A stretch of DNA of 42,150 nt from Chloroflexota bacterium (GCA_009840575.1 VXNO01000064.1:1-42150), one strand, 5' to 3'. Positions 7,726 through 16,723 are shown, numbered from the stretch's first letter. Numbers and translations are program-made. Notes: generated from the letters alone by a model not told the origin.

Positions 7726-8916
7726 ATGACGTTACAGGCACAGCCCATGATCCGACTGCTCTCCCTACGCAATCATTTGGGCACGTTCCGCTTGATGGCG
7801 TTGCAATTCCTGAGCCTGGCTGGCATCGGCGTTACCTGGCCCTATGTCAATGTCTACCTGACCGATATCGGCTTTTCGGGCACGGTCATTGGCACGTTAG
7901 GCAGTGGCGGGGCGGTGCTTTCGCTGGTGCTGACGCCGCTGCTCAACCAGATCGCCGACCGCCGCAATGCGCATCGCCGCCTCTTCATGCTCTATCTGGG
8001 CGCGTTTGCCATCGCTTGTGTCATCTTCGCCACTTCCCATATCCCGGCGCTGATCGTGACGGCAGTGCTGCTCTTCCGCATCACCACCAGCCCCAGCCTG
8101 ACCCTGGGCATGCAGCTGACCATCTCGCAATTGATGCGCAGCGGCAAAGCCATCCTGGGGCAGATCCGCTCCTTCGCCTCGCTGGGTTTTGCGGCGGCGA
8201 GCCTGCTGGCTGGGCAGCTCTTCGCGCTGGGTGGCTATCCCTTGCTTTTTTGGGTGGGCGCGGCGCTGGCTTTGATAAGCATCCAGGTGGCGACCGTCTT
8301 CCCCGCCAAGCCGCTGCAGAAGCACAGCGCCGACGATGCCAGGCGACAGCCGCGCAATCGTGGCTTTTTTGTGCTGGCTGCCAGCCAGTTCTTCATCTCC
8401 ATGGGCACCTACAACGCCTATGCTTTTATGTTCATCCACTTCAACCAGAACCTGGGCGTGCCATCGGCGGATATTGGCTTGTGGGCGGCGATTTTGGGCG
8501 GGGTGGAAGTGCCTTTCAGCATCTTGATGGATTCAGTCCTGCCTAGGTTCCGCATGCGCAGCGCCTATATCGTCAGCGTGCTGGGCATCGCCTTGTTCAC
8601 GCTGGCGGTGGGATGCGTGTCAAGCTTGCCTGCCCTCGCGCTTCTGCTGGTCTTCCGCGGCATGACCTGGCCCGGCTTCTATCTGTCGTCCTTCACCCTG
8701 GTCAACGCCATCAGCCACCCTGGCAATGTGGCGACCAACCAGGCGCTGCTGCAAGTTACTATGCCGGCGATCGCGCTGGTGCTGACGGGTTCGCTTTTTG
8801 GCTGGACTTTTGACAACCTGGGCGCGGGCGCATTTTTCGCCATCTGCGCGCTGATGTGCCTGATCGGCGTGGGCATCGTCATCGCCGGCTATCGCTTGTT
8901 CGAGCCGAAGAGCTAA
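7726..8916 (+). CDS. Major facilitator superfamily transporter
   Basis: This 396-residue membrane protein has about twelve predicted helices, the usual MFS size and layout. The loop after helix 2 carries NQIADRRNAHRR, which matches the family's G-x-x-x-D-R-x-G-R-R-type signature, here without the glycines. A polar stretch at about residues 195-210 separates the two six-helix halves. It would move a small solute by proton or ion coupling; the sugar-transport surroundings make a sugar, sugar acid or oligosaccharide plausible, but nothing in the sequence fixes this. No strong ribosome binding site precedes the ATG at 7726; another ATG lies at 7747. TATGAT at 7681 may be its minus-10 box. It is divergent from the Fic gene. 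Confidence 0.85.
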   Translation: MTLQAQPMIRLLSLRNHLGTFRLMALQFLSLAGIGVTWPYVNVYLTDIGFSGTVIGTLGSGGAVLSLVLTPLLNQIADRRNAHRRLFMLYLGAFAIACVIFATSHIPALIVTAVLLFRITTSPSLTLGMQLTISQLMRSGKAILGQIRSFASLGFAAASLLAGQLFALGGYPLLFWVGAALALISIQVATVFPAKPLQKHSADDARRQPRNRGFFVLAASQFFISMGTYNAYAFMFIHFNQNLGVPSADIGLWAAILGGVEVPFSILMDSVLPRFRMRSAYIVSVLGIALFTLAVGCVSSLPALALLLVFRGMTWPGFYLSSFTLVNAISHPGNVATNQALLQVTMPAIALVLTGSLFGWTFDNLGAGAFFAICALMCLIGVGIVIAGYRLFEPKS

Positions 8917-8917
8917 A

Positions 8918-8935
8918 CACAGCGAACACAGAGAG
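8918..8935 (+). repeat. Fragment of the CACAGAGG repeat
   Basis: CACAGCGAACACAGAGAG lies directly after the stop of the MFS gene. It resembles the middle tract of the composite repeats at 23760 and 25348 but has no leader or hairpin, so it is a degraded or partial copy. Confidence 0.5.
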
Positions 8936-9025
8936 AAAGCGCGCGGAGGCTCTTTGTCATAGCGGCGCTGAGATCCATTGGATAACTTTGTGTACTGGAC
9001 ATAGGTCGCGAGCTTGCAGCAGTTG

Positions 9026-9055
9026 TTGCCTTTGGCAAAACGGGGCTGTTATACT
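9026..9055 (+). promoter_or_regulatory. Promoter of the second sugar ABC operon
   Basis: TTGCCT (9026-9031) and TATACT (9050-9055) are 18 nt apart and the minus-10 box matches 5 of 6 consensus bases. The GTG start is at 9088, so the leader would be about 25 nt. Confidence 0.6.
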
Positions 9056-9087
9056 CTTCTGCGCGGCTGGCAAAGGGCGAGGGTGGC

Positions 9088-10020
9088 GTGAAAATAGACA
9101 AACGACGGCGCAGGGGGCAATTGTGGCTGCGCATCCGCCGCAACTGGCAGCTTTATGCCTTGCTATTTTTGCCCGTTCTTTGGCTATTGGTTTTTCGCTA
9201 TGCGCCTATGTACGGGGCGCAGATAGCCTTCCGGCAGTATTCGCCCATGTTCGGAATCGAGGGCAGCCCTTGGATCGGCTTGGCGAACTTTGAACGTTTC
9301 TACAATTCGCCCAAGTTCGAGCCGGTTATCATCAATACGGTCGTGCTCAGCTTCTACTCCTTGCTCGTCTTCCCCATCCCGATTATTTTGGCGCTGAGCA
9401 TAAACCAGATTCGCTCGCGCCTGTTCCGCAGCAGCGTACAGATGATCACTTATGCGCCACACTTCATCTCGACGGTGGTCATCGTAGGCATGCTCTTCCA
9501 ATTTATGCACCCGCGGGTTGGTTTTACCGCGGCGCTGGCGAATATGCTCGGTCAAACGCCGCCGAATTGGATGGGCGACCCCGGCGCTTTCCGCCATATC
9601 TTCGTCTGGTCGGGCGTCTGGCAGGAGATGGGCTTCAACGCCATCATCTACCTGGCGGTGCTGACGACGATCGACCCCGCCTTGCATGAAGCGGCGGTCG
9701 TCGATGGTGCCAGCCGATTGCAGCGCATCCGTTATATCGACATTCCCGGCTTGATACCGACGGCGATGGTCTTGCTGGTCTTGTCCACCGGGCGCGTGCT
9801 GGAAATCTCCTTTGAAAAAGTCTACCTGATGCAGACCCCGCTCAACCTCAACGTGTCCGAAGTCATCAATACCTATGTCTACAAGGTCGGGCTGCTATCG
9901 CCGGTGCTGGACTTTTCTTATTCAACAGCCATTGGCTTGCTTAAAGGCTTAGTGGGCTTGCTACTGATGATCACGGTCAATAATGCCGCGCGCCGCCTGA
10001 CCGATAACAGCGTCTGGTAA
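9088..10020 (+). CDS. Sugar ABC transporter permease, LplB-type
   Basis: This 310-residue permease is of the kind that pairs with a YtcP/LplC-like partner and an LplA-like binding protein, usually for oligosaccharides. The N-terminus matches the LplB subfamily: a basic stretch followed by YALLFLPVLWLLVFRYAPMY and then GAQIAFRQYSP. The EAA loop appears as HEAAVVDGASRLQRI followed by IDIPGLIPTAM. The start codon is GTG at 9088, with GAGGG about 5 nt upstream and a promoter at 9026-9055. It heads a three-gene operon with the permease 12 nt downstream and the binding protein at 11040. No ATPase gene accompanies it, which is normal for this subfamily. Confidence 0.93.
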   Translation: MKIDKRRRRGQLWLRIRRNWQLYALLFLPVLWLLVFRYAPMYGAQIAFRQYSPMFGIEGSPWIGLANFERFYNSPKFEPVIINTVVLSFYSLLVFPIPIILALSINQIRSRLFRSSVQMITYAPHFISTVVIVGMLFQFMHPRVGFTAALANMLGQTPPNWMGDPGAFRHIFVWSGVWQEMGFNAIIYLAVLTTIDPALHEAAVVDGASRLQRIRYIDIPGLIPTAMVLLVLSTGRVLEISFEKVYLMQTPLNLNVSEVINTYVYKVGLLSPVLDFSYSTAIGLLKGLVGLLLMITVNNAARRLTDNSVW

Positions 10021-10032
10021 AAGGGGCGACCG

Positions 10033-10953
10033 ATGTCTTTGATGCCGAGTTATGAAAGCAATATCAACCAGGTTAACGAGTCGGCTGTCGACCGCATCTT
10101 CATGCTAGGCAACACCGCTTTCTTGCTCATCATCACGGTCATCGTTCTGCTGCCTTTGATCTTTGTGGTGTCGGCTTCATTCAGTTCCGCCGAAGCGGTC
10201 ATCGCTGGCAAGGTTACTTTGTGGCCCGTCGACTTCAGCCTCTTGGGCTACGAAACCATCTTTGAGCACAATAAAGTCTGGAATGGTTTTGCCAATTCGC
10301 TTTTCTATACCTTCTTCGGCACGCTCTTTAATGTGACCATGACCATCTGCGCCGCTTACCCGCTCTCGCGGCAGGACTTGGTGGGGCGGCGTATCATCAC
10401 CTTCGCCTTCATTTTCACCATGCTCTTCAGCGGCGGCTTGATCCCCACCTTTATGGTCGTGCGCGACTTGGGCTTGCTGAATACGCGCTGGGCGATGATC
10501 CTGCCGACTGGCATCGGTCCTTTCAACCTGCTTATCGCCATCACCTTCTTCCGCACGACCATCCCGCCCGAGCTGCACGAAGCGGCGCGCATAGACGGCG
10601 CCAGCGACTTCCGCATTTTCCGCAGCATCATCCTGCCCTTGGCGCGCCCAATCATCGCCGTATTGACGCTCTTCTACGCCGTGAACACGCATTGGAATAC
10701 CTATTTTCAAGCGCTGATATACTTGAAAGATCAAGATTTGTTTCCCTTGCAGCTTGTCTTGCGCGAGATATTGATCCAAAACTCGATAGACGCTTCGATG
10801 CTGATTGATATCGAAGACCTGGTAGCGCGCGAGGGACTGCGTGATCTGCTGAAGTATTCGCTGATTGTCGTAGCCAGCGTCCCGGTCATGCTGCTGTATC
10901 CCTTTGTGCAACAGCATTTCGTCAAAGGCATGACACTCGGCTCAGTGAAATAG
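10033..10953 (+). CDS. Sugar ABC transporter permease, YtcP/LplC-type
   Basis: This 306-residue membrane protein is the partner of the LplB-like permease 12 nt upstream. It has about six predicted helices, and its EAA loop reads HEAARIDGASDFRIFRSI followed by ILPLARPIIAV. The C-terminus (QQHFVKGMTLGSVK) is the tail typical of the YtcP/LplC subfamily. A Thr-Phe-Met segment after GGLIP (residues 136-140) also matches. Together with its partner it would form the translocation channel for the substrate captured by the binding protein at 11040. Confidence 0.93.
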   Translation: MSLMPSYESNINQVNESAVDRIFMLGNTAFLLIITVIVLLPLIFVVSASFSSAEAVIAGKVTLWPVDFSLLGYETIFEHNKVWNGFANSLFYTFFGTLFNVTMTICAAYPLSRQDLVGRRIITFAFIFTMLFSGGLIPTFMVVRDLGLLNTRWAMILPTGIGPFNLLIAITFFRTTIPPELHEAARIDGASDFRIFRSIILPLARPIIAVLTLFYAVNTHWNTYFQALIYLKDQDLFPLQLVLREILIQNSIDASMLIDIEDLVAREGLRDLLKYSLIVVASVPVMLLYPFVQQHFVKGMTLGSVK

Positions 10954-11039
10954 GCATTTGCGAGGCATCGAAAGGAGATCGGCTATCGACTATTTCCGCT
11001 TCCAACCCGCCCTTTGACAGGCATAAGAAAGGAATTGAC

Positions 11040-12689
11040 ATGAGCAAGAGAAGACTGATTTTGGCGCTGCTCGTCCTGGTTTTGGCGCTGCCCTTGAGCG
11101 CTTCGGGGCAAGACATGGTATCCGCGCCCGGCGAGTTCCCCATCGTGGAAGAAGCAATCACCCTGGATATCCTGATGCTGGGGCACGCCATTGTGGAAGA
11201 CTTCACCAGCAATACCTTCACGGACTGGTACAGTCAGCGCACCGGCATCAACCTCAACTTTGATATATCGCCGCCCAACGAATGGCAAGAAGTGCTCAAC
11301 CTGACCATCGCCAGCGGCGACCTGCCGGATATCATCGTCGGCTTCAACGTCGACCCATCCACCCTGGCGCTATTTGGTCCGCAGGGCTTGTTCCTGCCCC
11401 TCAGCGGCTTGATTGAAGAGCATGGCCACTTCATCCACAAGGTCTTTGATGGCTCGCCGCAGGTGCGCCCGCTCATCACCTCCCCTGATGGTGAAATCTA
11501 CGGGCTGCCGCAGGTCAACGAATGCTATCACTGCTTCTATTCACAGCGCGCCTGGATCAATTCCGACTGGCTGGCGAATGTCGACATGGATGTGCCGCAG
11601 ACCACCGAGGAGTTCTTCAATGTGCTGATGGCTTTCAAAGAGCAGGATGCCAACGGCAATGGCGACCCCGATGATGAGATTCCGCTGGCGGCTGCCACCA
11701 CGGGCTGGAACGGCAATATCGACGGATTCCTGATGAATCCCTTTGTCTTCAGTGAATTCGCCGGGCAGAACCGCTTCTTCGAGCAGAACGACGGCACCAT
11801 CACCCAGAATGTAACCAGCGAGGGCTACCGCGAGGGCTTGCGCTACCTGCGGAGTTTGTTTGCGGCGGGGCTATTCGGCGAAGAGAGCTTCACCCAGCCG
11901 ATGGACCAGATTAAGCAGCAGGTCGAGGGTGGCGATGCGCCGACCATCGGCGTCGTCATTTCGGGCGCGCACCCCAACTTCGCCAATATCGGCGGCGACC
12001 GCTGGAAGAAATATGTCGCCGTGCCCGCTCTGGAAGGCCCCACCGGCTTGCGCCAGGTGCCATTTAACCCTTGGGGCGTTGGCTCCGGGCAATGCACCAT
12101 CAACAGCCAGACCGAACACCCCGTGGCGGCTTTCAAGTGGTGTGACGGCTTGTATGAGCGCGAGACGACCCTGCGCTCGGTCTTTGGCATCCCGCAATGG
12201 GAAGCCGCTGAAGGCGAAGACGGCCAATGGCGCTGGGCGGAAGACGGCGAGCCCGCGCTGGGCGGCGATGAATTCGAAGCCATCTGGCGGCGCTTGTCCA
12301 CTTTCGGTTCGCTGCAGAATGTGCACTGGGCGCAGCGCGGGCCCAGCTATCGTCCCAACCACTTGCGTTTGGGCGAGGTGCGCCGCGATGATGCCGGCGG
12401 CTTGGAAGTTGTGCTGCTCGAAGAGACCCGCGTCGCTTACGAGCCCCACGCCCGCGCCATCGAAGACCTGATCCCGCCGCTGGCGCTGACGCCCGCGCAG
12501 GCTGCTGAAGTAACGGAGCTGCGCCTGGCTATCACTGACTTCGTGGCGCAGATGACGGCGGAGTTCGTGCTGGGGCGGCAGGACCTGGACACCGGCTGGG
12601 ATAACTTCGTCGCCACCTTGGAGAGCCTGGGCATCAACCGCCTGGCGGAGATCTATCAAGTCGCTTACGACTCGCAATATGGCGGCTAG
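11040..12689 (+). CDS. Sugar ABC transporter binding protein, LplA-type
   Basis: This 549-residue extracellular binding protein is the large kind that goes with LplB/YtcP permeases; many bind oligosaccharides or breakdown products of complex glycans. AAAGG stands 6 nt before the ATG at 11040, and a signal peptide follows (basic SKRR, hydrophobic core, cleavage near SASGQ). There is no lipobox cysteine, although many members in Gram-positive bacteria are lipoproteins. Near residue 202 the segment DANGNGDPDDE is an EF-hand-like calcium loop, a common feature of this family. The gene ends the operon and is followed by a pair of G/C-rich hairpins. Its substrate may come from the sulfated glycan implied by the sulfatase next door. 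Confidence 0.92.
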   Translation: MSKRRLILALLVLVLALPLSASGQDMVSAPGEFPIVEEAITLDILMLGHAIVEDFTSNTFTDWYSQRTGINLNFDISPPNEWQEVLNLTIASGDLPDIIVGFNVDPSTLALFGPQGLFLPLSGLIEEHGHFIHKVFDGSPQVRPLITSPDGEIYGLPQVNECYHCFYSQRAWINSDWLANVDMDVPQTTEEFFNVLMAFKEQDANGNGDPDDEIPLAAATTGWNGNIDGFLMNPFVFSEFAGQNRFFEQNDGTITQNVTSEGYREGLRYLRSLFAAGLFGEESFTQPMDQIKQQVEGGDAPTIGVVISGAHPNFANIGGDRWKKYVAVPALEGPTGLRQVPFNPWGVGSGQCTINSQTEHPVAAFKWCDGLYERETTLRSVFGIPQWEAAEGEDGQWRWAEDGEPALGGDEFEAIWRRLSTFGSLQNVHWAQRGPSYRPNHLRLGEVRRDDAGGLEVVLLEETRVAYEPHARAIEDLIPPLALTPAQAAEVTELRLAITDFVAQMTAEFVLGRQDLDTGWDNFVATLESLGINRLAEIYQVAYDSQYGG

Positions 12690-12704
12690 GCGATCCAGCC
12701 CACT

Positions 12705-12852
12705 TTTCTACCCCCTCGGTCCCCCCATATCAATGGGGGAAGGTTTCGCCGAGATCGGCTTCTCGTACCGATATCTCTGGTTGAAATACCGAGTTTGATG
12801 AATATAGCTCCCTTCCCCGATGCTTCGGGGAAGGGCCGGGGGTGGGGTAGGT
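12705..12852 (+). repeat. Paired C/G-block hairpins
   Basis: Two perfect hairpins lie between the binding-protein gene and the sulfatase. The first is CCCCCAT/ATGGGGG (12722-12728 and 12733-12739, 4-nt loop). The second is an 11-bp stem, CCCTTCCCCGA/TCGGGGAAGGG (12810-12820 and 12825-12835, 4-nt loop). Outer sequence TACCCCCTCGG on the left and CCGGGGGTGGGGTAG on the right is also roughly inverted, so the whole 150 bp could fold on itself. No T tract follows either stem. They may end the ABC operon, but their form fits the dispersed hairpins at 7-31 and 16835-16859. Confidence 0.6.
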
Positions 12853-12868
12853 AAAGGTATAGAGTGCC

Positions 12869-14428
12869 ATGCCCCAAGCTAACATCCTCTTCATCGCCTC
12901 TGACCAACACAACGCCAAGGTACTGGGTCATGTCGGGCATCCAGAGGCGCGCACCCCGCAGCTCGACCGAATGGCGCGCGAGGGTGTCCGCTGTCAAGCC
13001 GCTATCAGCCAAAATCCCATCTGCACACCCAGCCGCGTCTCTTTCCTCAGCGGGCAATATCCGCACAATCATGGCTATTACAGCCTGAGCGGGCGCAATC
13101 CTGGCGGGCTGCCTAATATCTTCGGGCACTTCCGAGATGCCGGTTACTTCACAGCGGCGATGGGCAAGATCCACTGCCCGGAATACTGGGTGGAAGACAC
13201 CTGCGATATCTTTCACGAGAGCAATTCCTACCGGGCGGGCAGCGTGGTCGGGCGCTCGGCTGCGTATACGAGCTTCTTACGCGAGCGCGGCGTCGAGCAA
13301 CTGGAAGACCACATCCTGCTGCCAGAGTTTGGCGAGGGCGGACGCCAGTCGGTCGATAGCCGACCCAGCCCGCTGGCATTCGACGAGTCGCAAGAAGGCT
13401 GGCTGGCGGATGCCGCCATCGAAACCATGCAGACCGCCGCCCGCCGCGGACAGCCTTTTTTGCTGCATGTCAGCTTCCCGCGCCCGCATCAATGCACCAC
13501 GCCCTGCCAGGAGTTTTGGGATCTCTACGCTGACAATGCGCTGAGCCTGCCGCCGAATGCCGACTATGACCTGGCAGCCGCCGGCAAAGCGCCGCATTTC
13601 ATCGCTTCGGCAGCCCGCTGGCGCGCAGCCGACTGGGCGCTCTTTGAACCCCGCACTTTCGAAGCCGCTCGCCGTCGCAAGCTGCATGGTTATCTGGGCG
13701 CGGTCAGCCAGGTGGATGCGGCTGTGGGCAGGCTGCTGGACTACCTGCGCTCGGCGGGCTTGGCGGAGGACACCATCGTCGTTTATACATCCGACCACGG
13801 CGATTATGCGACCGAGCATGGCATCATGGAAAAAGCGCCCGGCATCTGCAGCGATGCCATCACGCGCGTACCGCTGATCTTCTGGTCGCCCCAGCGCTTG
13901 CCCGCTGGCGGGGTGGTCGAGACTGTGGTTGAGCTGATCGATATAAGCAATACCTTGTTTGCCTTGGCAGGGCTCGAAGCAATGGAAACCAGCGATGGGC
14001 GCGATATCTCGCCCTTGCTGCGGGGGGCAGCAGGGGATGCGCGGCGGCTGGGCATCACAGAATTCGCCTGGAGCAAGAGCCTGCGCAAAGGTCGCTTCCG
14101 CCTGGTGCATTATCCGCGCGCCATGTTCCCGGCGCAGCACCCCGATGGCTTCGGCGAGTTATATGACCTGCAAGCCGACCCCTGGGAGATGCGCAACCTG
14201 TATTTTGAAGCCGATTATCAAGATACAGTGCGCGAATTGCGGGCGGACCTGCTGGAATGGCTGATTACCAGTACGCGCCCGGGCACAGTCAGCGGCGTCA
14301 ACAGCGCGCGATTCGGCTCGCCAGGATTGAATCGGCAGCGACTGCAACGCTACCAGACGGTCGTCAACCGCGATGGCAAGATCAACCCGCGCCGCCTGCA
14401 TGAGGCGAAGAACAAGAATTATTTGTGA
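12869..14428 (+). CDS. Sulfatase (type I, formylglycine-dependent)
   Basis: This 519-residue arylsulfatase-family hydrolase would remove sulfate esters from a sugar or another compound. The catalytic motif is CTPSR at residues 52-56; Cys52 would be converted to formylglycine by a maturing enzyme not present in this window. Asp12 near the N-terminus (IASDQHN) and the SDHGD motif in the middle of the protein supply metal ligands. There is no signal peptide, so it looks cytoplasmic, and would then act on sulfated small sugars after import. It follows the LplA-type transporter operon by 180 nt and precedes the U32-like and enolase-superfamily genes. The ribosome binding site is weak. A second sulfatase lies at 18197-19594. 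Confidence 0.93.
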   Translation: MPQANILFIASDQHNAKVLGHVGHPEARTPQLDRMAREGVRCQAAISQNPICTPSRVSFLSGQYPHNHGYYSLSGRNPGGLPNIFGHFRDAGYFTAAMGKIHCPEYWVEDTCDIFHESNSYRAGSVVGRSAAYTSFLRERGVEQLEDHILLPEFGEGGRQSVDSRPSPLAFDESQEGWLADAAIETMQTAARRGQPFLLHVSFPRPHQCTTPCQEFWDLYADNALSLPPNADYDLAAAGKAPHFIASAARWRAADWALFEPRTFEAARRRKLHGYLGAVSQVDAAVGRLLDYLRSAGLAEDTIVVYTSDHGDYATEHGIMEKAPGICSDAITRVPLIFWSPQRLPAGGVVETVVELIDISNTLFALAGLEAMETSDGRDISPLLRGAAGDARRLGITEFAWSKSLRKGRFRLVHYPRAMFPAQHPDGFGELYDLQADPWEMRNLYFEADYQDTVRELRADLLEWLITSTRPGTVSGVNSARFGSPGLNRQRLQRYQTVVNRDGKINPRRLHEAKNKNYL

Positions 14429-14446
14429 AAGGCTTTCGATCTAGAG

Positions 14447-14493
14447 TCAACGCAGAGAGTTGGCCTAGGGACGAGGCGGTGACTCGCCCGTTT
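14447..14493 (+). repeat. Composite repeat, shortened copy
   Basis: A CGCAGAGAG remnant is followed by CTAGGGACGAG, a GCGGTGA loop and CTCGCCCGTTT. The core GAGGCGGTGACTCGCC is the same as in the copies at 3539, 23802 and 25378. One base change (GGGACGAG for GGGGCGAG) shortens the stem to CGAG/CTCG. Confidence 0.7.
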
Positions 14494-14511
14494 CAATTCG
14501 GGGCGCTCTGC

Positions 14512-14520
14512 TGCTACAAT
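14512..14520 (+). promoter_or_regulatory. Extended minus-10 promoter of the U32-like gene
   Basis: TGC-TACAAT is an extended minus-10 element that ends 31 nt before the ATG at 14552. TTTCAA at 14491 could serve as a weak minus-35 at 18 nt spacing. Confidence 0.45.
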
Positions 14521-14551
14521 GTTGCCAGCGCGCGAAAATATAAGGAAAAAT

Positions 14552-15481
14552 ATGCAGACAATACGCGACTTTTTACGGCAGCGCGGCTACCCGTCCGGCG
14601 AGCTGCATGACTTGCCCAGCTCCCAAAAGCGTTTCCCCGATGGCGCGCAATACCGCATCGAGATCCCCAGCGTCGAAGGTCCGCGTGCCTTGGCGGCAGT
14701 ACTGGAGGCGGTGCGGCAACACGACATCACCATTCATCGCGTCTCACAAGGCAGCGGCATCTGGATGCTTAGCGATGCCGAAATCCGCGCGATGTGTCGG
14801 CTGGGCGCGGCGGCGGGCATCGAAGTCAGCTTGTTTGTGGGCCCGCGAGCGGCTTGGGGCACCAGCGCCCAAGTGCGTGCCAGCGCCGGCAAGAACCTGG
14901 GCGCGCGCCTGCGGGGCATGGATGAAGTCGTCTACGCCACCGAAGACATCCGGCGCGGCTGTGAATTGGGATTGCGCTCCGTGCTGGTGGCGGACGAAGG
15001 ACAGTTGTGGCTCGTCGACCAGATGAAAAAAGCTGGCGAGCTGCCGGCTGACCTGGTGGTCAAAATCTCGGTGCAGATGGGCGCGGCCAATCCAATCGCC
15101 ATCAAATTGCTGGAGCAGTTGGGCGCGGGTACCTACAATGTGCCGACCGACCTGACTGCTCCACAGATTGCCGCTGTGCGCGCCGCCGTCGACCTGCCGC
15201 TGGATGTGTATATCGAAGCGCCAGACGACTTCGGTGGCTTCGTGCGCCATTACGAAAGTCCGCAGCTCATTCGCATCGGCGCGCCTGTATATGTCAAGCT
15301 GGGCTTGCGCAACGCCCCTAATATCTACCCAAGCGGCGCGCACCTGGAAGAAACCGCCATCAAACTGGCGCAGGAGCGGGTGCGGCGGGCGGCGCTGGTC
15401 ATGGGGCTTATCAAGCGGCATGCGCCCGGCGCGCTGATGAGCCAAGCCGGCGCGGCTGATATGGGAATTCCGGTAGCTTGA
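14552..15481 (+). CDS. Peptidase U32-like TIM-barrel protein of unknown substrate
   Basis: This 309-residue protein looks most like the peptidase U32 family, though I am not certain. The ATG at 14552 is preceded by AAGGA at the right distance, so I prefer it to one 33 nt upstream. The protein alternates strands and helices like a TIM barrel, with segments such as IEVSLFVGPRAAWGT, DLVVKISVQMGAANP and LPLDVYIEAPDDFGGF. The acidic pair EAPDDFGG may hold a metal. There is no signal peptide or membrane segment. U32 proteins include proteases but also enzymes of RNA and cofactor modification. Here the gene sits between a sulfatase and a galactonate-dehydratase-like gene, in the same direction and 66 nt before the latter. 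A role in sugar-acid metabolism is as likely as proteolysis. Confidence 0.6.
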   Translation: MQTIRDFLRQRGYPSGELHDLPSSQKRFPDGAQYRIEIPSVEGPRALAAVLEAVRQHDITIHRVSQGSGIWMLSDAEIRAMCRLGAAAGIEVSLFVGPRAAWGTSAQVRASAGKNLGARLRGMDEVVYATEDIRRGCELGLRSVLVADEGQLWLVDQMKKAGELPADLVVKISVQMGAANPIAIKLLEQLGAGTYNVPTDLTAPQIAAVRAAVDLPLDVYIEAPDDFGGFVRHYESPQLIRIGAPVYVKLGLRNAPNIYPSGAHLEETAIKLAQERVRRAALVMGLIKRHAPGALMSQAGAADMGIPVA

Positions 15482-15547
15482 CCCTCATTGCCAGGCATCT
15501 GGCATGATGGGCGACCCTGCGAAAACGAAACTCTGGAGGTCGGGACG

Positions 15548-16705
15548 ATGAAAATCAGCCAAGTCAGCACCAAAGTCATGGGCACGCCCTGGCGTAACCT
15601 GCTCTTTGTCAAGGTAGAGACGGACGAGGGCTTGGTTGGTTGGGCGGAGGCGCGGCCCGTCGGCGGGGTTGGTCCCGTCATCGGCTACTTGAAAGAAACT
15701 GTGCCTGACTTCGCGCTGGGGCAAGACCCGTTTAATACCGAAGCGCTTGTCTACCGCATGTTGCGTGAGACCTATGGACGCGCTGGCGAGATTGCCATGA
15801 CGGGCATCGCTCTGCTGGAGATCGCCTGTTGGGATATCATCGGCAAGGCGCTGGGGCAGCCGCTCTATCGCCTGCTGGGCGGGGCAATGCGCGAGCAAAT
15901 CAAAGCCTATGCCAATGGCTGGTATCGCGTCGAACGCCAGCCCGATGCCTGGCATGACGCCGCCAAAGAGGTCATCGCCAAAGGCTATCGCGCGCTCAAG
16001 TTTGACCCCTTCGGCAGCGGCTTTTATGAATTTACCCGCCAGGAGAAGCTCTTGAGCATCGCCCTGGTCGAGGCGGTGTATGACGCTGTTGGACCCGATG
16101 TCGAACTTTTGATCGAGATGCACGGGCGCTTCAACCCCGTTACCGCCGCCGAGATTATCCGCGACTTGGCTGAATTCCGCCCGGCTTGGGTCGAAGAGCC
16201 GGTGCCGCCTGAGAACCTGCGCGCGCTGCGAGATGTCCGCGAGATGGCGCTGCCGCTGGGCATCCCCGTGGCGACTGGCGAGCGCATCCACACGCCTTAC
16301 GAATACCGCGAACTTTTTGAGCTGGGCGCGGCGGATATCATCCAGACCGATATCACGCACTTCGGTGGCATCGGCAATATGAAAAAGCTGGCGGGCACAG
16401 CCGAGATGTATTATGTGCTGGTTGCGCCGCACAATGTCGGCGGTCCTTGCTCGACCATGGCGTCGCTGGCCGTGGCGGCGACTACGCCCAACTTCAAAAT
16501 CCAGGAATACTTCAACGACTTCGCCGACCCGCCTGTCAAAGCCGTGGGCATCGGCATGCCTGAGGTGGTCGATGGCTACTTCCCACTGCCCAGCAAACCA
16601 GGGCTGGGCTTGGATATAGACGAAGACCTGATCGACGAATACCCGCAGCGCCAGACCGATTTCAATCTGTTCAGCGATGACTGGCACCGTCGCGACTTGA
16701 AATAA
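15548..16705 (+). CDS. Enolase-superfamily sugar-acid dehydratase (galactonate dehydratase-like)
   Basis: This 385-residue enzyme of the mandelate racemase/muconate lactonizing group would dehydrate a sugar acid to a 2-keto-3-deoxy product. GGAGG lies 9 nt before the ATG at 15548; a longer frame upstream lacks such a site. Likely metal ligands are Glu190 (in LLIEMHGRF), Glu216 (VEEPVP) and Glu245 (ATGERIHTP). His192 in the MHGRF motif and His271 (DITHFGGI) match the catalytic histidines of D-galactonate dehydratase. The tail APHNVGGP at 293-300 is also typical. The first ligand is Glu where DgoD has Asp, so the substrate may differ. Its product would enter a KDPG/KDPGal-aldolase route whose genes are not in the window. 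Sulfatase and transport neighbours point to sugars from a sulfated polysaccharide. Confidence 0.88.
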   Translation: MKISQVSTKVMGTPWRNLLFVKVETDEGLVGWAEARPVGGVGPVIGYLKETVPDFALGQDPFNTEALVYRMLRETYGRAGEIAMTGIALLEIACWDIIGKALGQPLYRLLGGAMREQIKAYANGWYRVERQPDAWHDAAKEVIAKGYRALKFDPFGSGFYEFTRQEKLLSIALVEAVYDAVGPDVELLIEMHGRFNPVTAAEIIRDLAEFRPAWVEEPVPPENLRALRDVREMALPLGIPVATGERIHTPYEYRELFELGAADIIQTDITHFGGIGNMKKLAGTAEMYYVLVAPHNVGGPCSTMASLAVAATTPNFKIQEYFNDFADPPVKAVGIGMPEVVDGYFPLPSKPGLGLDIDEDLIDEYPQRQTDFNLFSDDWHRRDLK

Positions 16706-16723
16706 GCCGGTCAATCCTACTCG

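Noticed and set aside
11871..14140. Minus-strand open frames of 268 and 287 codons
   Set aside because: They lie wholly inside the binding-protein and sulfatase genes and show low-complexity, histidine- and arginine-rich translations typical of shadow frames.
15485..16714. A 409-codon minus-strand open frame across the dehydratase gene
   Set aside because: It mirrors the enolase-superfamily gene almost base for base and has no protein-like features; the plus-strand product has full catalytic motifs.
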